Virus record (IMG/VR): IMGVR_UViG_3300046170_000162
Span: 117,946-181,945 of that record
DNA from: a virus
Direction: 5' to 3' (one strand)
DNA length: 64,000 bases
Below are positions 7,603 through 18,083 of the stretch, in pieces. Each line of letters starts with the position of its first letter. Position 1 is the stretch's first letter. The position numbers were made by a program, and so were the translations under genes. The notes beneath the pieces are model-generated. The model was given only the letters and a program-made list of their open reading frames with translations, was not told where the DNA came from and did not search any database.

Positions 7603-8278
7603 AATGAAACTTTCTGTCCTTAGATTTAGATGGTAGTTTGCCTGAACGCACCTTAGTGGATGATGTTTCACCATATCCTGCAGGGTGCTTTCCTGCTTTT
7701 GTTTTGCCAACGCTGTCAGACTTTGCCTTACTTCCCTTATCTGTGTAGTGAAGTTTAGCAGACTTGTCCTTGTCTTTAGTAATCACAGATTCTTGTCCGT
7801 GCTTACGACCCAGACGGCGCATCACTTTGCCGAATCTACGTTTCGACATTTTATCGGGTTTGGTAGTGTGGTACGAAACCTCACGACCTGTCTCACCTGA
7901 ATCATATTTATATTCTCCAACACCTTTCTTGTGACCAATACCGTGCTTCTTCAGACCTTTCTCAAGATCTTTTCTTTTACCACGGTTCTTCTTTTCATCA
8001 GAACCACGGTCAGCACTGATATGTCCAGTCACTTTGGTTTTGGATTTATCCATAGCACGGGCGAGACCACCCTCGGAGATAAACTCTCCGAATCCCATTA
8101 TAGCATACGATTGTGTTTGTAGGTGCATATCGGTAGAACCCTTTTGCTGAACAGACTTTCTTTGGAGTTGCAACTTCCTAAGGTTGATCATAAGTTGCCT
8201 GCGGTCTAGAAGTTGTTTGGTCTTCTTGATCGCCTGATTCTTTGGATCTTTAACTTCTTTGTTGGGTTGCGCTTCCAT
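7595..8278 (-). CDS. Lys-rich protein with likely prohead-protease site
   Basis: 227 residues, very basic, with no Cys and no membrane segment. The start at ATG 8278 follows the preceding stop by one base. Residues about 60-80 read MGFGEFISE-GGLARAMDK; FISE-GG fits the gp21 cleavage consensus (I/L)xE before G. The downstream domain (HISADRGS, GREVSYHT, MRRLGRKHGQESVI, LHYT) is one I have seen in cyanophage genomes without a known role. The post-cleavage motif is shared with the protein at 6926-7462. A packaged, DNA-associated head protein is the best inference. The roughly 60-residue N-terminal part would be removed if cleavage occurs. Confidence 0.75.
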   Translation of the reverse strand: MEAQPNKEVKDPKNQAIKKTKQLLDRRQLMINLRKLQLQRKSVQQKGSTDMHLQTQSYAIMGFGEFISEGGLARAMDKSKTKVTGHISADRGSDEKKNRGKRKDLEKGLKKHGIGHKKGVGEYKYDSGETGREVSYHTTKPDKMSKRRFGKVMRRLGRKHGQESVITKDKDKSAKLHYTDKGSKAKSDSVGKTKAGKHPAGYGETSSTKVRSGKLPSKSKDRKFHYG

Positions 8279-8279
8279 A

Positions 8280-8831
8280 TTAACCACCAATTACTTGGAC
8301 TTGCTCGACAACAACATCGGCACTACCAGCAGTGAGTTTCACAGTTCTCTTGATCATAGGAACAGTGTTTGCAACGATGTCTGCATCGCTTAAGACATAT
8401 GCAGAACCTGCACCAGATGCATCAATATCAGTTGTGATTGTCTGGTCAGTTACAGCAGTTACCTTCTTACCACCTGAAGCGGCAGATTCAAAGTCTGTTC
8501 CAAAACCATTTGTATCACCACCATCAACTGTTTCGATATAGTCACCGACTGAGAATGTATGTCTTCCCCCTGCTCCTGTACCGTTGCCCGCTCCACCAAC
8601 GCTGAAAACTGCTGTGGCAGCATTAGTAGCGGCGTGGACGCTAATGTTTTTTGATTTCCCACAGGAAAGTAATACTGCTTCACCTGCTGCAAGTGTGATT
8701 GCAGGACCAGCATTGAATTTAATGGTTGAAGCGGAAGCAGCATACGCCCGTACAACACCAGTTTTAACGACAATATAAGCGGTACCTGATCCACTCACTG
8801 TCGTAGTATCTAATACATTTAATACAGACAT
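8280..8831 (-). CDS. Probable virion structural protein, beta-rich
   Basis: 183 residues, rich in Gly, Ala, Thr and Val with alternating beta-strand pattern and low Lys content. It starts MSVLNVLDTTTVSGSG and includes a glycine run (GGAGNGTGAGG) at about residues 79-89. Its own late promoter (8856-8863) lies just upstream, implying high late expression. Composition and position next to the neck and terminase genes suggest a small head or tail decoration protein. No exact family recognised. Confidence 0.78.
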   Translation of the reverse strand: MSVLNVLDTTTVSGSGTAYIVVKTGVVRAYAASASTIKFNAGPAITLAAGEAVLLSCGKSKNISVHAATNAATAVFSVGGAGNGTGAGGRHTFSVGDYIETVDGGDTNGFGTDFESAASGGKKVTAVTDQTITTDIDASGAGSAYVLSDADIVANTVPMIKRTVKLTAGSADVVVEQVQVIGG

Positions 8832-8854
8832 CGACTTTTTAATACTTGTTTTTA

Positions 8855-9304
8855 CTATTTATCAGATTTTTGTTGCTTCAGGAACTTTGCGAGTTCCGCT
8901 GTTGAACCAACGAACATTGTATTGTTAGTAACGTTCTGTGCTGCTTTGTTCTTCGGTCCTTCTTCAATCTCCATCATTTTCTTATGAAGGTCCGCTAACT
9001 TATCCGCAGTATCGGCAACGTTCTTAATTAAATTACCAGCAACTTCGTATGCTCTAGGTGAGTCAGACTCTTGTGCCAACTCAAGAATACCATCAACTGC
9101 CTCCTGACCTTTCTCGATCAGTGCGTAAAAGTTTCCACGAGAATACTCATAGTCCTTGACCTGATGATCAGTGACATTTGGTACAATTGAATTATTCTTT
9201 TGTGGTTTACCTTGTTCTACCAAGGATGTTTCCACATCAAGAGCATCTTCAATACCGTCGTATTTACTCGTCTGCCCCTGTGACTGGGTTTCTTGATTTG
9301 CCAT
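8855..9304 (-). CDS. 16: Terminase small subunit gp16
   Basis: A DNA-recognition partner of gp17 in packaging. The helical core (about residues 60-115: YALIEKGQEAVDGILELAQE, then VADTADKLADLHKKMMEIEE) and the C-terminal motif TNNTMFVGSTAELAKFLK match the gp16 family. The ATG at 9304 (MANQETQ) is preferred; a start at 9346 would add 14 residues and lengthen the overlap with gp15. Even so, it overlaps the gp15 end by 41 bases. Length (149 residues) is close to T4 gp16 (164). Confidence 0.88.
   Translation of the reverse strand: MANQETQSQGQTSKYDGIEDALDVETSLVEQGKPQKNNSIVPNVTDHQVKDYEYSRGNFYALIEKGQEAVDGILELAQESDSPRAYEVAGNLIKNVADTADKLADLHKKMMEIEEGPKNKAAQNVTNNTMFVGSTAELAKFLKQQKSDK
8856..8863 (-). 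promoter_or_regulatory. Late promoter (GATAAATA) of the 8280-8831 gene
   Basis: GATAAATA on the minus strand, about 25 bases before the ATG at 8831, overlapping the stop codon of gp16. It matches the T4-type late promoter in seven of eight positions. Confidence 0.65.
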
Positions 9305-10061
9305 CTGAGAATTCACTATAGAGTTCATTAAATCCGAAGTTATCATCTGGATCTGCAGTGAGAGGATCAGGTTGAACTGTGTACCTCATCTCGCGTGCTG
9401 CAGTTGTCTTGGAATCCAGTGCAGTATCCACGATCGATTTCTTAATAAGTTTATTGGTAACGTCAGAGACAGGACCATAAACATATGTTTTAGCAGAGAA
9501 CGAAAGTGTATAGATTAGAGTTCTACGTGTGGTGTAATCACCTTCATAGTCATCTTCATAAACAACTGAGTTCAATGTGACTGGAAAGTCTTTAACTTCG
9601 CCGATCGCTTCCTGAAGATTCAGGGTTATGTTGAACATCGGTTGAAAGAATGGTAAGATCTGTTCAAGAATCTGGAGACCATCATCTTGGTTCTTTGCCA
9701 TAATCGATAGTTCAAAGTCCACATTGTATGGGACTGGCATAAACGATTTTCTAGTCTTGCTGTCAGTACCCGTATAACGAATCACCTGTGTGGGTGATAC
9801 TTTTCTGGTAGCATCATAAGCAAAACCAGAGATCTCAAAAGAGATTCTAGGTAGTGTGATCTGTACAGCATCTTTAGTTGTAAGATCTCCTACTTGCTTA
9901 AGACGTGCAAGGAACTTATCTTTAGGACCATATGCCAAGGGTACTTTCATAACCTCACTTCTACTACCTTCCGTACGCTTGATTTCAATATTATTGAACA
10001 GTGTACCGAAAGCAATAACAGTCTTTCTAAAAATTTCGTTGTAAGAATAGGTTCCTAACAT
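9264..10061 (-). CDS. 15: Tail sheath stabiliser gp15
   Basis: A 265-residue protein that caps the head-proximal end of the tail and joins it to the neck. It starts MLGTYSYNEIFRKTVIAFGT, which together with RISFEISGFAYDATRK, VPYNVDFELSIMAKNQDDGL and LQEAIGEVKDFPVTLNSV is characteristic of the gp15 family. It abuts gp14 (shared base at 10061), keeping the T4 order 13-14-15-16. Length is about that of T4 gp15 (272). Confidence 0.95.
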   Translation of the reverse strand: MLGTYSYNEIFRKTVIAFGTLFNNIEIKRTEGSRSEVMKVPLAYGPKDKFLARLKQVGDLTTKDAVQITLPRISFEISGFAYDATRKVSPTQVIRYTGTDSKTRKSFMPVPYNVDFELSIMAKNQDDGLQILEQILPFFQPMFNITLNLQEAIGEVKDFPVTLNSVVYEDDYEGDYTTRRTLIYTLSFSAKTYVYGPVSDVTNKLIKKSIVDTALDSKTTAAREMRYTVQPDPLTADPDDNFGFNELYSEFSDGKSRNPVTGADE

Positions 10062-10927
10062 TACTGAGCGCCTCCAATTTCACCAAAAGGGTTACCTTCA
10101 CTAAAGTCAATTAGAGCGTCCCCAAGAGTCTCAAAGGATGAATTCGCTTCAAACTCTGAGTTCGTATTATTTAGTGTATTGTAACTTGCAGTAGTCCAGG
10201 CAGCACCTGAAGTTTGACCAGTTACTGTTTCAGGAATGGTGAAAATACCAGACCTGTTGTACACTTGTAGTTGTCTATTAGTTGAATCCCAAGACTTAAC
10301 TTCGGCAGTAACATTAGATGTACCACCTGCGATCTCTTCACCAACTGTAAATGTACCAGTACCACCAGTAGCAAAGTTGACAGTGATAGTCTGTGCAAGG
10401 TTTCTCTCGATAACATCGATTGCTTCGACGCCAGTATCGAGGTCCTCTCCACTGTATTCGAAGAGTTCACACTTGAGACCCCATACGTGGATCTTATTTA
10501 ATTGATAGAATGGTTGTTCGTGCTCAACATATTGAATAGAAAATAACTTATTAGCAAGAGGGAAGTAAATCAAATCTCCTTCATTTGGTCTACCTTCTAC
10601 AACCAGTGTTGTATTATCATCTACTAGATCTTGAAATCTTTTACGTGCAATAATAAAGTTAACTTGATCAGCAATCCTTACACCAAATTTACTGAACAGA
10701 TCTCCATCTCCACCAAACCCCTGTACGTTTTCTAGGTATCCTTCGATTTGATATGCAGAGTCAAATGAATTCAAAGAATCTTCTCCAAGAACTGTATCCT
10801 CAGAAACCAATGTCTTAGGGATGTAGTAAAGTTCTACACCAAACATTTTAATTTGTTCTACGACAAGATCTTCAACGAGTTGTTGCTCGCCGCTTGTCCC
10901 TTGTGTGAAGTAAGAATTAGTAGGCAT
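10061..10927 (-). CDS. 14: Neck protein gp14 with an inserted beta module
   Basis: Closes the filled head and helps tail attachment together with gp13. The N-terminal half (EDLVVEQIKMFGVELYYIPK, FSKFGVRIADQVNFIIARKR, EGDLIYFPLANKLFSI) matches gp14. Residues about 190-250 (TGTFTVGEEIAGGTSNVTAE, SWDSTNRQLQVYNRSGIF) carry a beta module that also occurs in several other proteins of this window. The C-terminus (FSEGNPFGEIGGA) is again gp14-like. T4 gp14 is 256 residues, so the extra length fits the insertion. A CTAAATA at 10168 lies within coding sequence and is doubtful as a promoter. Confidence 0.94.
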   Translation of the reverse strand: MPTNSYFTQGTSGEQQLVEDLVVEQIKMFGVELYYIPKTLVSEDTVLGEDSLNSFDSAYQIEGYLENVQGFGGDGDLFSKFGVRIADQVNFIIARKRFQDLVDDNTTLVVEGRPNEGDLIYFPLANKLFSIQYVEHEQPFYQLNKIHVWGLKCELFEYSGEDLDTGVEAIDVIERNLAQTITVNFATGGTGTFTVGEEIAGGTSNVTAEVKSWDSTNRQLQVYNRSGIFTIPETVTGQTSGAAWTTASYNTLNNTNSEFEANSSFETLGDALIDFSEGNPFGEIGGAQ

Positions 10928-11745
10928 TACCCGATCATATCTAGAGGTGGCATTTCGTATGTGCTACGGAGTTTTTCATCTAGTTGTTCTAGTTCAGTAA
11001 TCGCATCACTGTAAATCTTTTCTCCGTTCAAGGTGACACCACCAGGAAGTTGCACGTTCTGGAACTTCGTAAGGTTCTGTCCCCAATACTTTTTAATCAT
11101 TGCTGTAGTATAATCTTTCACCCAAAGTGTTCCATAAATCTTGCTCCAGTTCAAAGGATCAAGAGCACGAACACAATCAATAACAACATACGAACCCTCG
11201 TGAGCATCAGTCTTAGTATCAAAATCAATGAAAAGACGACCTTGTGTGGCATTAAACCTAGTAGGTTTCATACCTTCCAACAAGAAGTTGATTGTTTCAA
11301 GGTGGGTCTGAATCATATAGTAGTGATAGAACTGTGTTGATGTAAAATCAAACAGGTCATTCAATCTCATTTGATAACGAATATCAAACATATTACGAGT
11401 GCCTTTATCAGTAAAGGTAAAAATACCATTCACTGCCAAGACGTGTTCTGGCAAAATCAAGTAATTGCTCTGTGTCTTAAACACAGTTCCTGTGTTACCT
11501 GCCTGTAAAGTATCAGTACCAGTCTCAGATTCATCTGCTTGGAATCTTGTAATATCCTCAGCAGTGAACTGATGCTTTAAAAATACTTTTTCCGATCCTC
11601 CATAATGAAATTCTTGAAACGTTTCGATTGTATAATCGATAGCGTCATCAATTTGATCGTCAGATACGTTCACCTCCAAGACTGGTTTACCAAGTCTACG
11701 GAGTGCGTATTCTTTTAATTCTGCTTTGGAGGTGGGATTTGCCAT
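10927..11745 (-). CDS. 13: Neck protein gp13
   Basis: 272 residues; head-completion/neck connector protein. Family signatures include ELKEYALRRLGKPVLEVNVS, DDAIDYTIETFQEFHYGG, ILPEHVLAVNGIFTF and FDIRYQMRLNDLFDF. Its ATG overlaps the stop of the secreted-protein gene upstream (TAATG) and it ends one base into gp14. Slightly shorter than T4 gp13 (309). No unusual insertion seen. Confidence 0.95.
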   Translation of the reverse strand: MANPTSKAELKEYALRRLGKPVLEVNVSDDQIDDAIDYTIETFQEFHYGGSEKVFLKHQFTAEDITRFQADESETGTDTLQAGNTGTVFKTQSNYLILPEHVLAVNGIFTFTDKGTRNMFDIRYQMRLNDLFDFTSTQFYHYYMIQTHLETINFLLEGMKPTRFNATQGRLFIDFDTKTDAHEGSYVVIDCVRALDPLNWSKIYGTLWVKDYTTAMIKKYWGQNLTKFQNVQLPGGVTLNGEKIYSDAITELEQLDEKLRSTYEMPPLDMIG

Positions 11746-12071
11746 TACTTTCGATTTTGTAGTTGTTGAACAACAGATTCTTTGCCCATAGGAGCAATGT
11801 CTCTAAGACCATTAGCATCAAACCAAGGAGCAGTCTCCCAGTTGAAACCTTCACCAAATGTATTATCAGGTGCTACGACATACCAATGACATTTAGAGTC
11901 AGGTATATCAACAGCACACACTGCCCAGTCATCTGCCCACTGAGGTACTTGCACATACATCACTGGTAAGTGATCAGCAAATACAGGTCCCACACTTACA
12001 AAGAGTGAAACTAAGCAAGAGAACACAAATAACAGTGGAACGAATTTAAGTGGGAATGGTGTCTTATTCAT
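11745..12071 (-). CDS. Small secreted protein, function unknown
   Basis: 108 residues with a clear signal peptide: basic start, hydrophobic core (FVPLLFVFSCLVSLFVSV) and a likely cleavage site after VFA before DHLP. The mature part of about 75 residues is Trp-rich (QWADDWAVC, HWYV, FNWETAPWFD) with two cysteines about nine residues apart that could form a disulfide. It lies between the long fiber gene and gp13, with a TAATG overlap to gp13, so it is late-expressed. Export to the periplasm is likely; the reason for it is unknown. Confidence 0.75.
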   Translation of the reverse strand: MNKTPFPLKFVPLLFVFSCLVSLFVSVGPVFADHLPVMYVQVPQWADDWAVCAVDIPDSKCHWYVVAPDNTFGEGFNWETAPWFDANGLRDIAPMGKESVVQQLQNRK

Positions 12072-12073
12072 TT

Positions 12074-15000
12074 TTATAAGGCAGCGATTGCCGCTTGGAA
12101 TGCAGCATAAGTAGCGGAGTTTGCAGCAGCAGTTTTGAGTGCCGCTAGTGTAATTGTCTCTGCCTGTAATGCAGAGTCAGCAGTTGCACCTTGTGCAGCA
12201 GTAGCGTATGCAGTAGATGCAGTCGCAGCAGCAGTTCCTAATGTAGGTTTGCCAGTTAGATCTGCGTATGCACCAGAGAATAGTGTAGGCAGGTTACTAA
12301 GATCATTATAAGATCCACTGGTTGCAACTGTGGCAAGGTCTCCTGGTTGTGTAGCAGAAGCAGCAAGTGTACCCTGTGCAGAAGTTGCATATGCAGTTGC
12401 CGCAGTGGTAGCAGCAGTGCCAAGACCAAGAGTTGTTCTTGCAGCAGCAGCGTCAGCATCATCAATCAGGGTTCCACCGAAGGTGCTGACATCAGATGCG
12501 TCAAGTTTTCCAGTGATACCAGCAACAACACGAGCATCAGCACGTGCGTTTGTGTAGTATAGATTTGTGCCTTCACTTAAATTACTTGTTGACTTACTGG
12601 ATAGGTCTAAGTTTGCACCTGTCTGTAAGTTAACTCTTGCATCAGCACGAGCATTGGTGTAGTAAAGGTTAGTGCCTTCAGCAAGATCAGCAGTATCGTG
12701 GTTAGATATAGATGCAATCGTTGTTGGAATTGTGTATGAGATAACACCAGTGCCACTGTTGTATCCTAGATCTCCACTGACTGAGATGTGTCCACGAGTT
12801 CTGGCAGCAGTAGTAAAGAGATTGGTTGATCCCTCAGTAATGTTGTCAGTATTAATGTCTGCTTGAGTTGCACTCAAAGTCAGTAGGTTACCTGCGTCAT
12901 CGTATGATGCAGTAATACCTGTACCACCAGAGATAAGAGCAGCAACGCGATCATCAACTCTCTCATCAGTGAAGTAAAGGTTAGTTGAACCCTCAGCAAG
13001 AGCGTTAGTATTATGGTTCGCGATAGAACCAACCTGTGACTGACCGAAAGTAATAGTTCCAGTAATGTTCAAGTTACCCTGAACCTCAAAGTTCGTTGTA
13101 GAAACGAAGTTAGTAACACTCAGAGTGTTAGAGAATGGGTTGTATGTAAGGTTGGCAGAGTCAACAAACATTCCTGTATGCCCTGTGTTAGAGGAAGAGA
13201 ATGTTGGATAGAATGTAGTATTATTATTTGTATTGTTAACGTCAATATTATTTGCGTTCGTTGCAGTTCCTGTAACATCACCAGTCAAGTTACCAGTAAT
13301 CTGTCCAGTAACACCCAAGGTGTTGCCCATTGTGACAGCATCGGTAAATGAACCAGTACCAGAAGTAACCAAGTTACCCGCCATAGTGACGTGTCCAGTT
13401 GTGGATTCAAGAGTAATCTTGTCCTGACTGTTACCGTTCTGTAGTTTCAGTGTCTTAGTAGCACCTCTGATAACCACATTATCTTTGAACAGTGAAGTGC
13501 TGTTCTGAGTAAGAGCATCATTAAGTGTGGTTGTACCATCAACATTCAGTGTGCTATCAAAGTCAACACCCTGAGTCACATTCAATGTGTCATCAATAAC
13601 AGTTGCACCAAGAATATCAAGTGAACCGTCGATGTCAGTGTTACCGTTGGAAGAGTTAACGTTGAACTTGTTAGAACCAATCGCGAGGTTACCACCGATC
13701 GTTACAGTAGACTGAAGATCAGCAATACCAGATGCAGTGATAGTTGAAACGTTAGTAGCAGCAGTAACACCAAGTGTACCTACGATTAGAGTATTACCTG
13801 TAGGTCCGTCAACAGTAAAGTTACCGTTACCAACATTAAGATCATCGCCAATATATGCTTTCTTAGATACCGCCAAACCACCAGCAGTGAATACTGAAGC
13901 GACATTGTTGGATGCACTAACAGCATCTGCAGTATCATTGAATCTTACATTCTCAGCGTAAGTCTGAATACTTGCGTAACTTACAGTTCCATCAATTACT
14001 GAGTTACCATAGAGACGAACATCACCTGAAACAACCAAGTTGTTTCCGATTGATGCACCACCCGTAACTCTAAGAGCACCGTTTCCTGAATAAGATCCAG
14101 TCGTGGTTGCTACTGAGTTATTTGTAATTGATGTAACACCTGTTACACCTAGAGTGTTTGTAATGTTTGTAGCATTCGTTACATCCAGTGTTCCACCGAT
14201 TGTGGTATTGGATGTCACGTCAAGGGTGCTAGAAAGCGTTGTAGCGTTCGTAACTCCCAAAGTACCACCGATAGTGGTATTGCTGGTTACTGCCAGTGTA
14301 GAGGACAGCGTAGCGGCACCTGAGGAACCGAATGTACCTGCTACTTGTGTATCACCTGTTCCTGCATCTACAGTAAACTTATTATTATTGACTGCTAGAT
14401 CATTAGTAACATCAAATGTTCCTGTTACTGAAAGGTTACCACCGAAGGATCCATCATCTGTAACAACGAGATCGTCGCCGACATAAAGATCCATACCGAT
14501 GCCAGCACCGCCACCAACGATAAGAGCACCAGACCCTGAGTTAGTTGCGTTGGTTGTATCGAATAGTTTGACTGATCCCTGCATCGATGCCTGATCTGGT
14601 TCCTGCGAATGCTTCACTTGAGTTTGTTGCATCGTGATAAAGAGCGAATCTGGAAGCGGAGTTATCCCAACCGAAGAATCCAATTTTACCAGATCCATCG
14701 TAATATCTGAACTCAACACCACGATCCTTAGTATCTGATGACTGAGGAACAGTGTCTCCACCCAGTGTAATAACTGGATCATCAAGTTGTGTTGTGGTTG
14801 AGTTAACAGTTGTTGTAGTTCCGTTAACAGTCAAGTTACCTTCGATCAAGGTATTTGAATTGACTGTCAAGTCACCATCAACAGTTACGTTGTCAGTAAA
14901 CTGAGAGACTGCATTAACTGTCAAGACATCAGTATTTGCATCACCAATAGTGGTCAGAGGACCATTGATTGTAACGTGACGGTTGAATGTGCTATCACCG

Positions 15001-17993
15001 TGAACAGTGAAAGTACCGACAGTGCTTGAACCCTGTCCAGTTCTACCAATCTCAGTGTTACCTGATTCACCAAGTACACTAAACTCAACAGTATCATTAG
15101 AGTTAAGTTTACCGATGTATAGATCATCACCAATGTGAAGGTCAGTAGCAATACCTGCACCACCATAGACTCTCAAGTTAGAGTTGTTATGTGTAGCGTA
15201 GGAAGGAGTATATGCAATAGATGTACCAGTTCTAAACTTATATCGTACTCTCAAATAGTTCTGTGTACTGAATGTTTCAGTCGTAGTACCTTGGTCTTTC
15301 TGGTTGATAGCACCGTTGATATAGAGGTCATTATTGAATAGAGTATCTCCTTCAATATAACCACCACCATCAAATCTAAATGCACCGTAGTCAGCACCAC
15401 TGATAACAAAGTTATTATTACCGTCAGTAGAGATTGTAGGTGTATCGGTATCCTCAAGATATACAAACTGAGCAACGTTTAGAGTTCCTTCAATATCAGT
15501 GTTACCATTTGTGCTAGTAACTTGGAACTTATTGACTGAACCATTTGTAATGGTCAGTGTCTTAGCAGTTGTATCAAGAAGAATGTTGTTGTGGAAAGTT
15601 GAATTGCCGTCAACATCCAGTTCAGCATTCAATGTTGTGTTCTGATCAACATCAAGAGTGCTATTAAATGTTACGCCACTATCTACATCTAATGTGCCGT
15701 CTGTGTGTGTATTACCATTATCTGTGTCTACATCAAATACACTTACACCTGCAGCAGTTTGAATATCAAATTTCTTATTGTCTGCTTGAACGATCAAGTT
15801 ATCAGTAACTGTGGTCTCTAGTTGTACATCAAGAGTACCTTCGATAACTGTGTTACCTGTGTCAGTATCAACTGTAAACTTATCTACACCTGCTGCAGTT
15901 TGAATCTTGAAGTCTTCGTTATCAGACTTGATGATAACAGTGTCATTAATTTCTGTCTGACCCGCGATGGTTACTTCACCACCGATATGTGCATTCTCAG
16001 AAAGACCCAAACCACCAGTTACAACAAGCGTACCTGTAGTAGTTGAGGTAGAACCAGTATTTGTAGTTAGAGAAAGACCACCTGCTTTGATGTAAGCATC
16101 AGTTCCAGTAAATGTCTCGCTACTATTTGTTGCATCATAAAGGAATGCATAACCACCAGTACCAGAATCAAGACGTGTTAGATCTTCATCCCATCCGAAG
16201 AAACCAACTCTTGCCTGCGAATCGTAATATTTAAACTCAATACCACGATCTAGTCCATCATCAGACCCAGGTGCAGTGTCTCCACCAAGGGTAAAGATAG
16301 GGTCATCAATAGTAACAGTCGTGCTGTTAACAGTTGTTGTTGTTCCATCGACTTGGAAATCTCCGTGAACTCTGACAGTACCTGTGATTGCTCTGTCATC
16401 ACCAGGGTCAAGGTGAAGAGTTGAGTCAGTCGTAGCAATGTAGTTCTCTTGAATTCTTACATCTTCGACCCAAATTTTACCTGCAGCATCAGATGCACTG
16501 ATCTGTACTGTATCTTCTGCTGTAATGATTACATTAGAAGTTCCTGATCCTGCGTTAGTAGCAAGGATACTTAAGTTTCTATTAGATGTACTATTTTGTG
16601 TAGTCTGAAATATTAGGTTACCATCGCCAGTCTTATCCAGTGTCTGAGCAACTGTTCCATCAAGAGTAATATCAGGATCAGAAAAATAGGAACGGACGTT
16701 AACATCAAACTCACCAGCGCCACCATCGCCTGTATTATTAGCGCCAACAAGTAAGTTGCCGCTTGTATCATTAACTTTAACATAGTTGAGATAATTAAAT
16801 CCTCTATAACCTGATGTAGCAGTTAGTTCGTTATCAAGTTCAAATGTTTCAACAGTATTTCCGTCTGCAAATCCAAGTACATTATTCTGAAGTTGTGTAT
16901 TATCTACTGCTGCGGCGGCAATGGTGACGTGCCCGCCACTGTCAACGTCGAAATCTTCCTGTGCAAATGATGCCAGTCCCTTCTGCTCCGTCGCCTCAGC
17001 CGCGAGGTAGCGCCAACTTCCAGTATCGCCAGTGGTATGAGTAGGAGCACCAAGACCACTACCAATGTCCGCAATTGCTTGGTAAACTTTTGAGGCATTC
17101 TTGATGATGTCATATCTGCTGTATGCTGTACCTGCATCATAGTCTGGCATCTTTGTGCCTTCAGTTGCAGTAGCAATAGGCACAGTTAAGGCAGCGCCTA
17201 AGCGACCATACCTGTCTACACTAAATTTAGTTGCATTGACAGTTTCACTAGACCCATTTCCAGTGACAGATGTCAGGGATTCCGTATTATAATTACCAAC
17301 AACCACTGCAGTATCTGCAAGGTCGATGAATGGGTTTTGAGATGTTCCGTCAGGAACTGTGAACACAATTCGTCCACCACCACCAGTTAACTGTCTGGTT
17401 AAAATATTTCCTTGAGATGCACGAACAAGAATACCAACGTTCGTAAGTTGAGCAAGTGAGGTTAGGTCATCATCCAATGCCTGAGCATCAGAGATACCAT
17501 AGTCAGCAAGTGTAGATGCAAGTTCAGCACCAACCACACGACCTTGTGAGTTAACTCTAACCCTTGTGTAGAGTGCTTCAGCAGTAGGGTTAGCAGGATC
17601 GTAGTGAGGCAAACTCGTCATAAGTGACAAGTCGGTGTTCAATGTAAGGTTAGAAGAACCGTCGAATGAACCAGAACCTGTTACCTGACCTGATAATTGT
17701 ATTTGACGTGCGTTTGATAATCTAGTGGCAGTTGAGGCATTACCGATAAGAGTCGCAGTGACAGCACCCGCTTGGAAGTTACCGTCAGCGTCTCTCTTTA
17801 CAAGAGTATTTGCAGCGTTTGATTCTGTTTCTAGTGGTCGCTCATATTTCAGCGAGTTCCACGGGGTAACACCGTCACCAATCTTGATACGTGAAGTATC
17901 AATTTCGATTCCAAGTTCACCCTGTGCCAGGATTGGATTGATGTTTGCCCATTGCTGAGCACCATCACGTCTTAATTGTAGTCTATTTGCCAT
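12074..17993 (-). CDS. Long tail fiber-like structural protein, one apparent frameshift
   Basis: Two frames that I join: 17993-14541 and its continuation from about 14580 to 12074, about 1972 residues. The N-terminus MANRLQLRRDGAQQWANINP with GELGIEIDT is the fiber attachment motif common in cyanophages. The first frame runs off into nonsense after GTRSGIDAG, while the next frame resumes SVKLFDTTNATNSG as expected from an earlier internal repeat (YDATNSSETFTGT). Dropping one C of CCC 14577-14579 (plus strand) restores it. The body is repeats of the type GGTLDVTNAT, TNLYYTNARADARV and LTGKPTLGTAA, predicting a long beta-fibrous shaft for host recognition. It has its own late promoter and no downstream homing gene. 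Confidence 0.88.
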
Positions 17994-18041
17994 TGGTTAA
18001 CACACGTGGTATCCGTTAACGGAGATAATCTGCCTCTCAGA

Positions 18042-18049
18042 TATTTATA
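18042..18049 (-). promoter_or_regulatory. Late promoter (TATAAATA) of the long fiber
   Basis: A perfect TATAAATA on the minus strand, 49 bases upstream of the fiber ATG at 17993 and immediately downstream of a terminator. This is the clearest late promoter in the window. Confidence 0.8.
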
Positions 18050-18052
18050 CAG

Positions 18053-18080
18053 CAAATAAAAAGGACCCTTTCGGGTCCAA
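18053..18080 (-). terminator. Rho-independent terminator after the 18084-18311 gene
   Basis: On the minus strand, GGACCC-GAAA-GGGTCC (six-pair stem with a GAAA tetraloop, 18063-18078) is followed by TTTTTATTT. It lies right after the stop of the 75-residue gene and ends the baseplate transcript, just before a new late promoter. Confidence 0.88.
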
Positions 18081-18083
18081 AGG

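Noticed and set aside
10168-10174. CTAAATA promoter within gp14
   Set aside because: It encodes Leu-Asn-Asn in gp14 and lies over 100 bases from the gp15 start; likely chance.
14103-14486. Plus-strand frame of 127 codons opposite the fiber gene
   Set aside because: Val/Pro-rich shadow of the repetitive fiber coding strand, no start context; all real genes are on the minus strand.
12074-14785. Separate 903-residue protein starting MMIQLLHWVETLF
   Set aside because: The first 70 residues are an out-of-frame translation of the upstream gene; the true continuation is the long fiber after one base shift.
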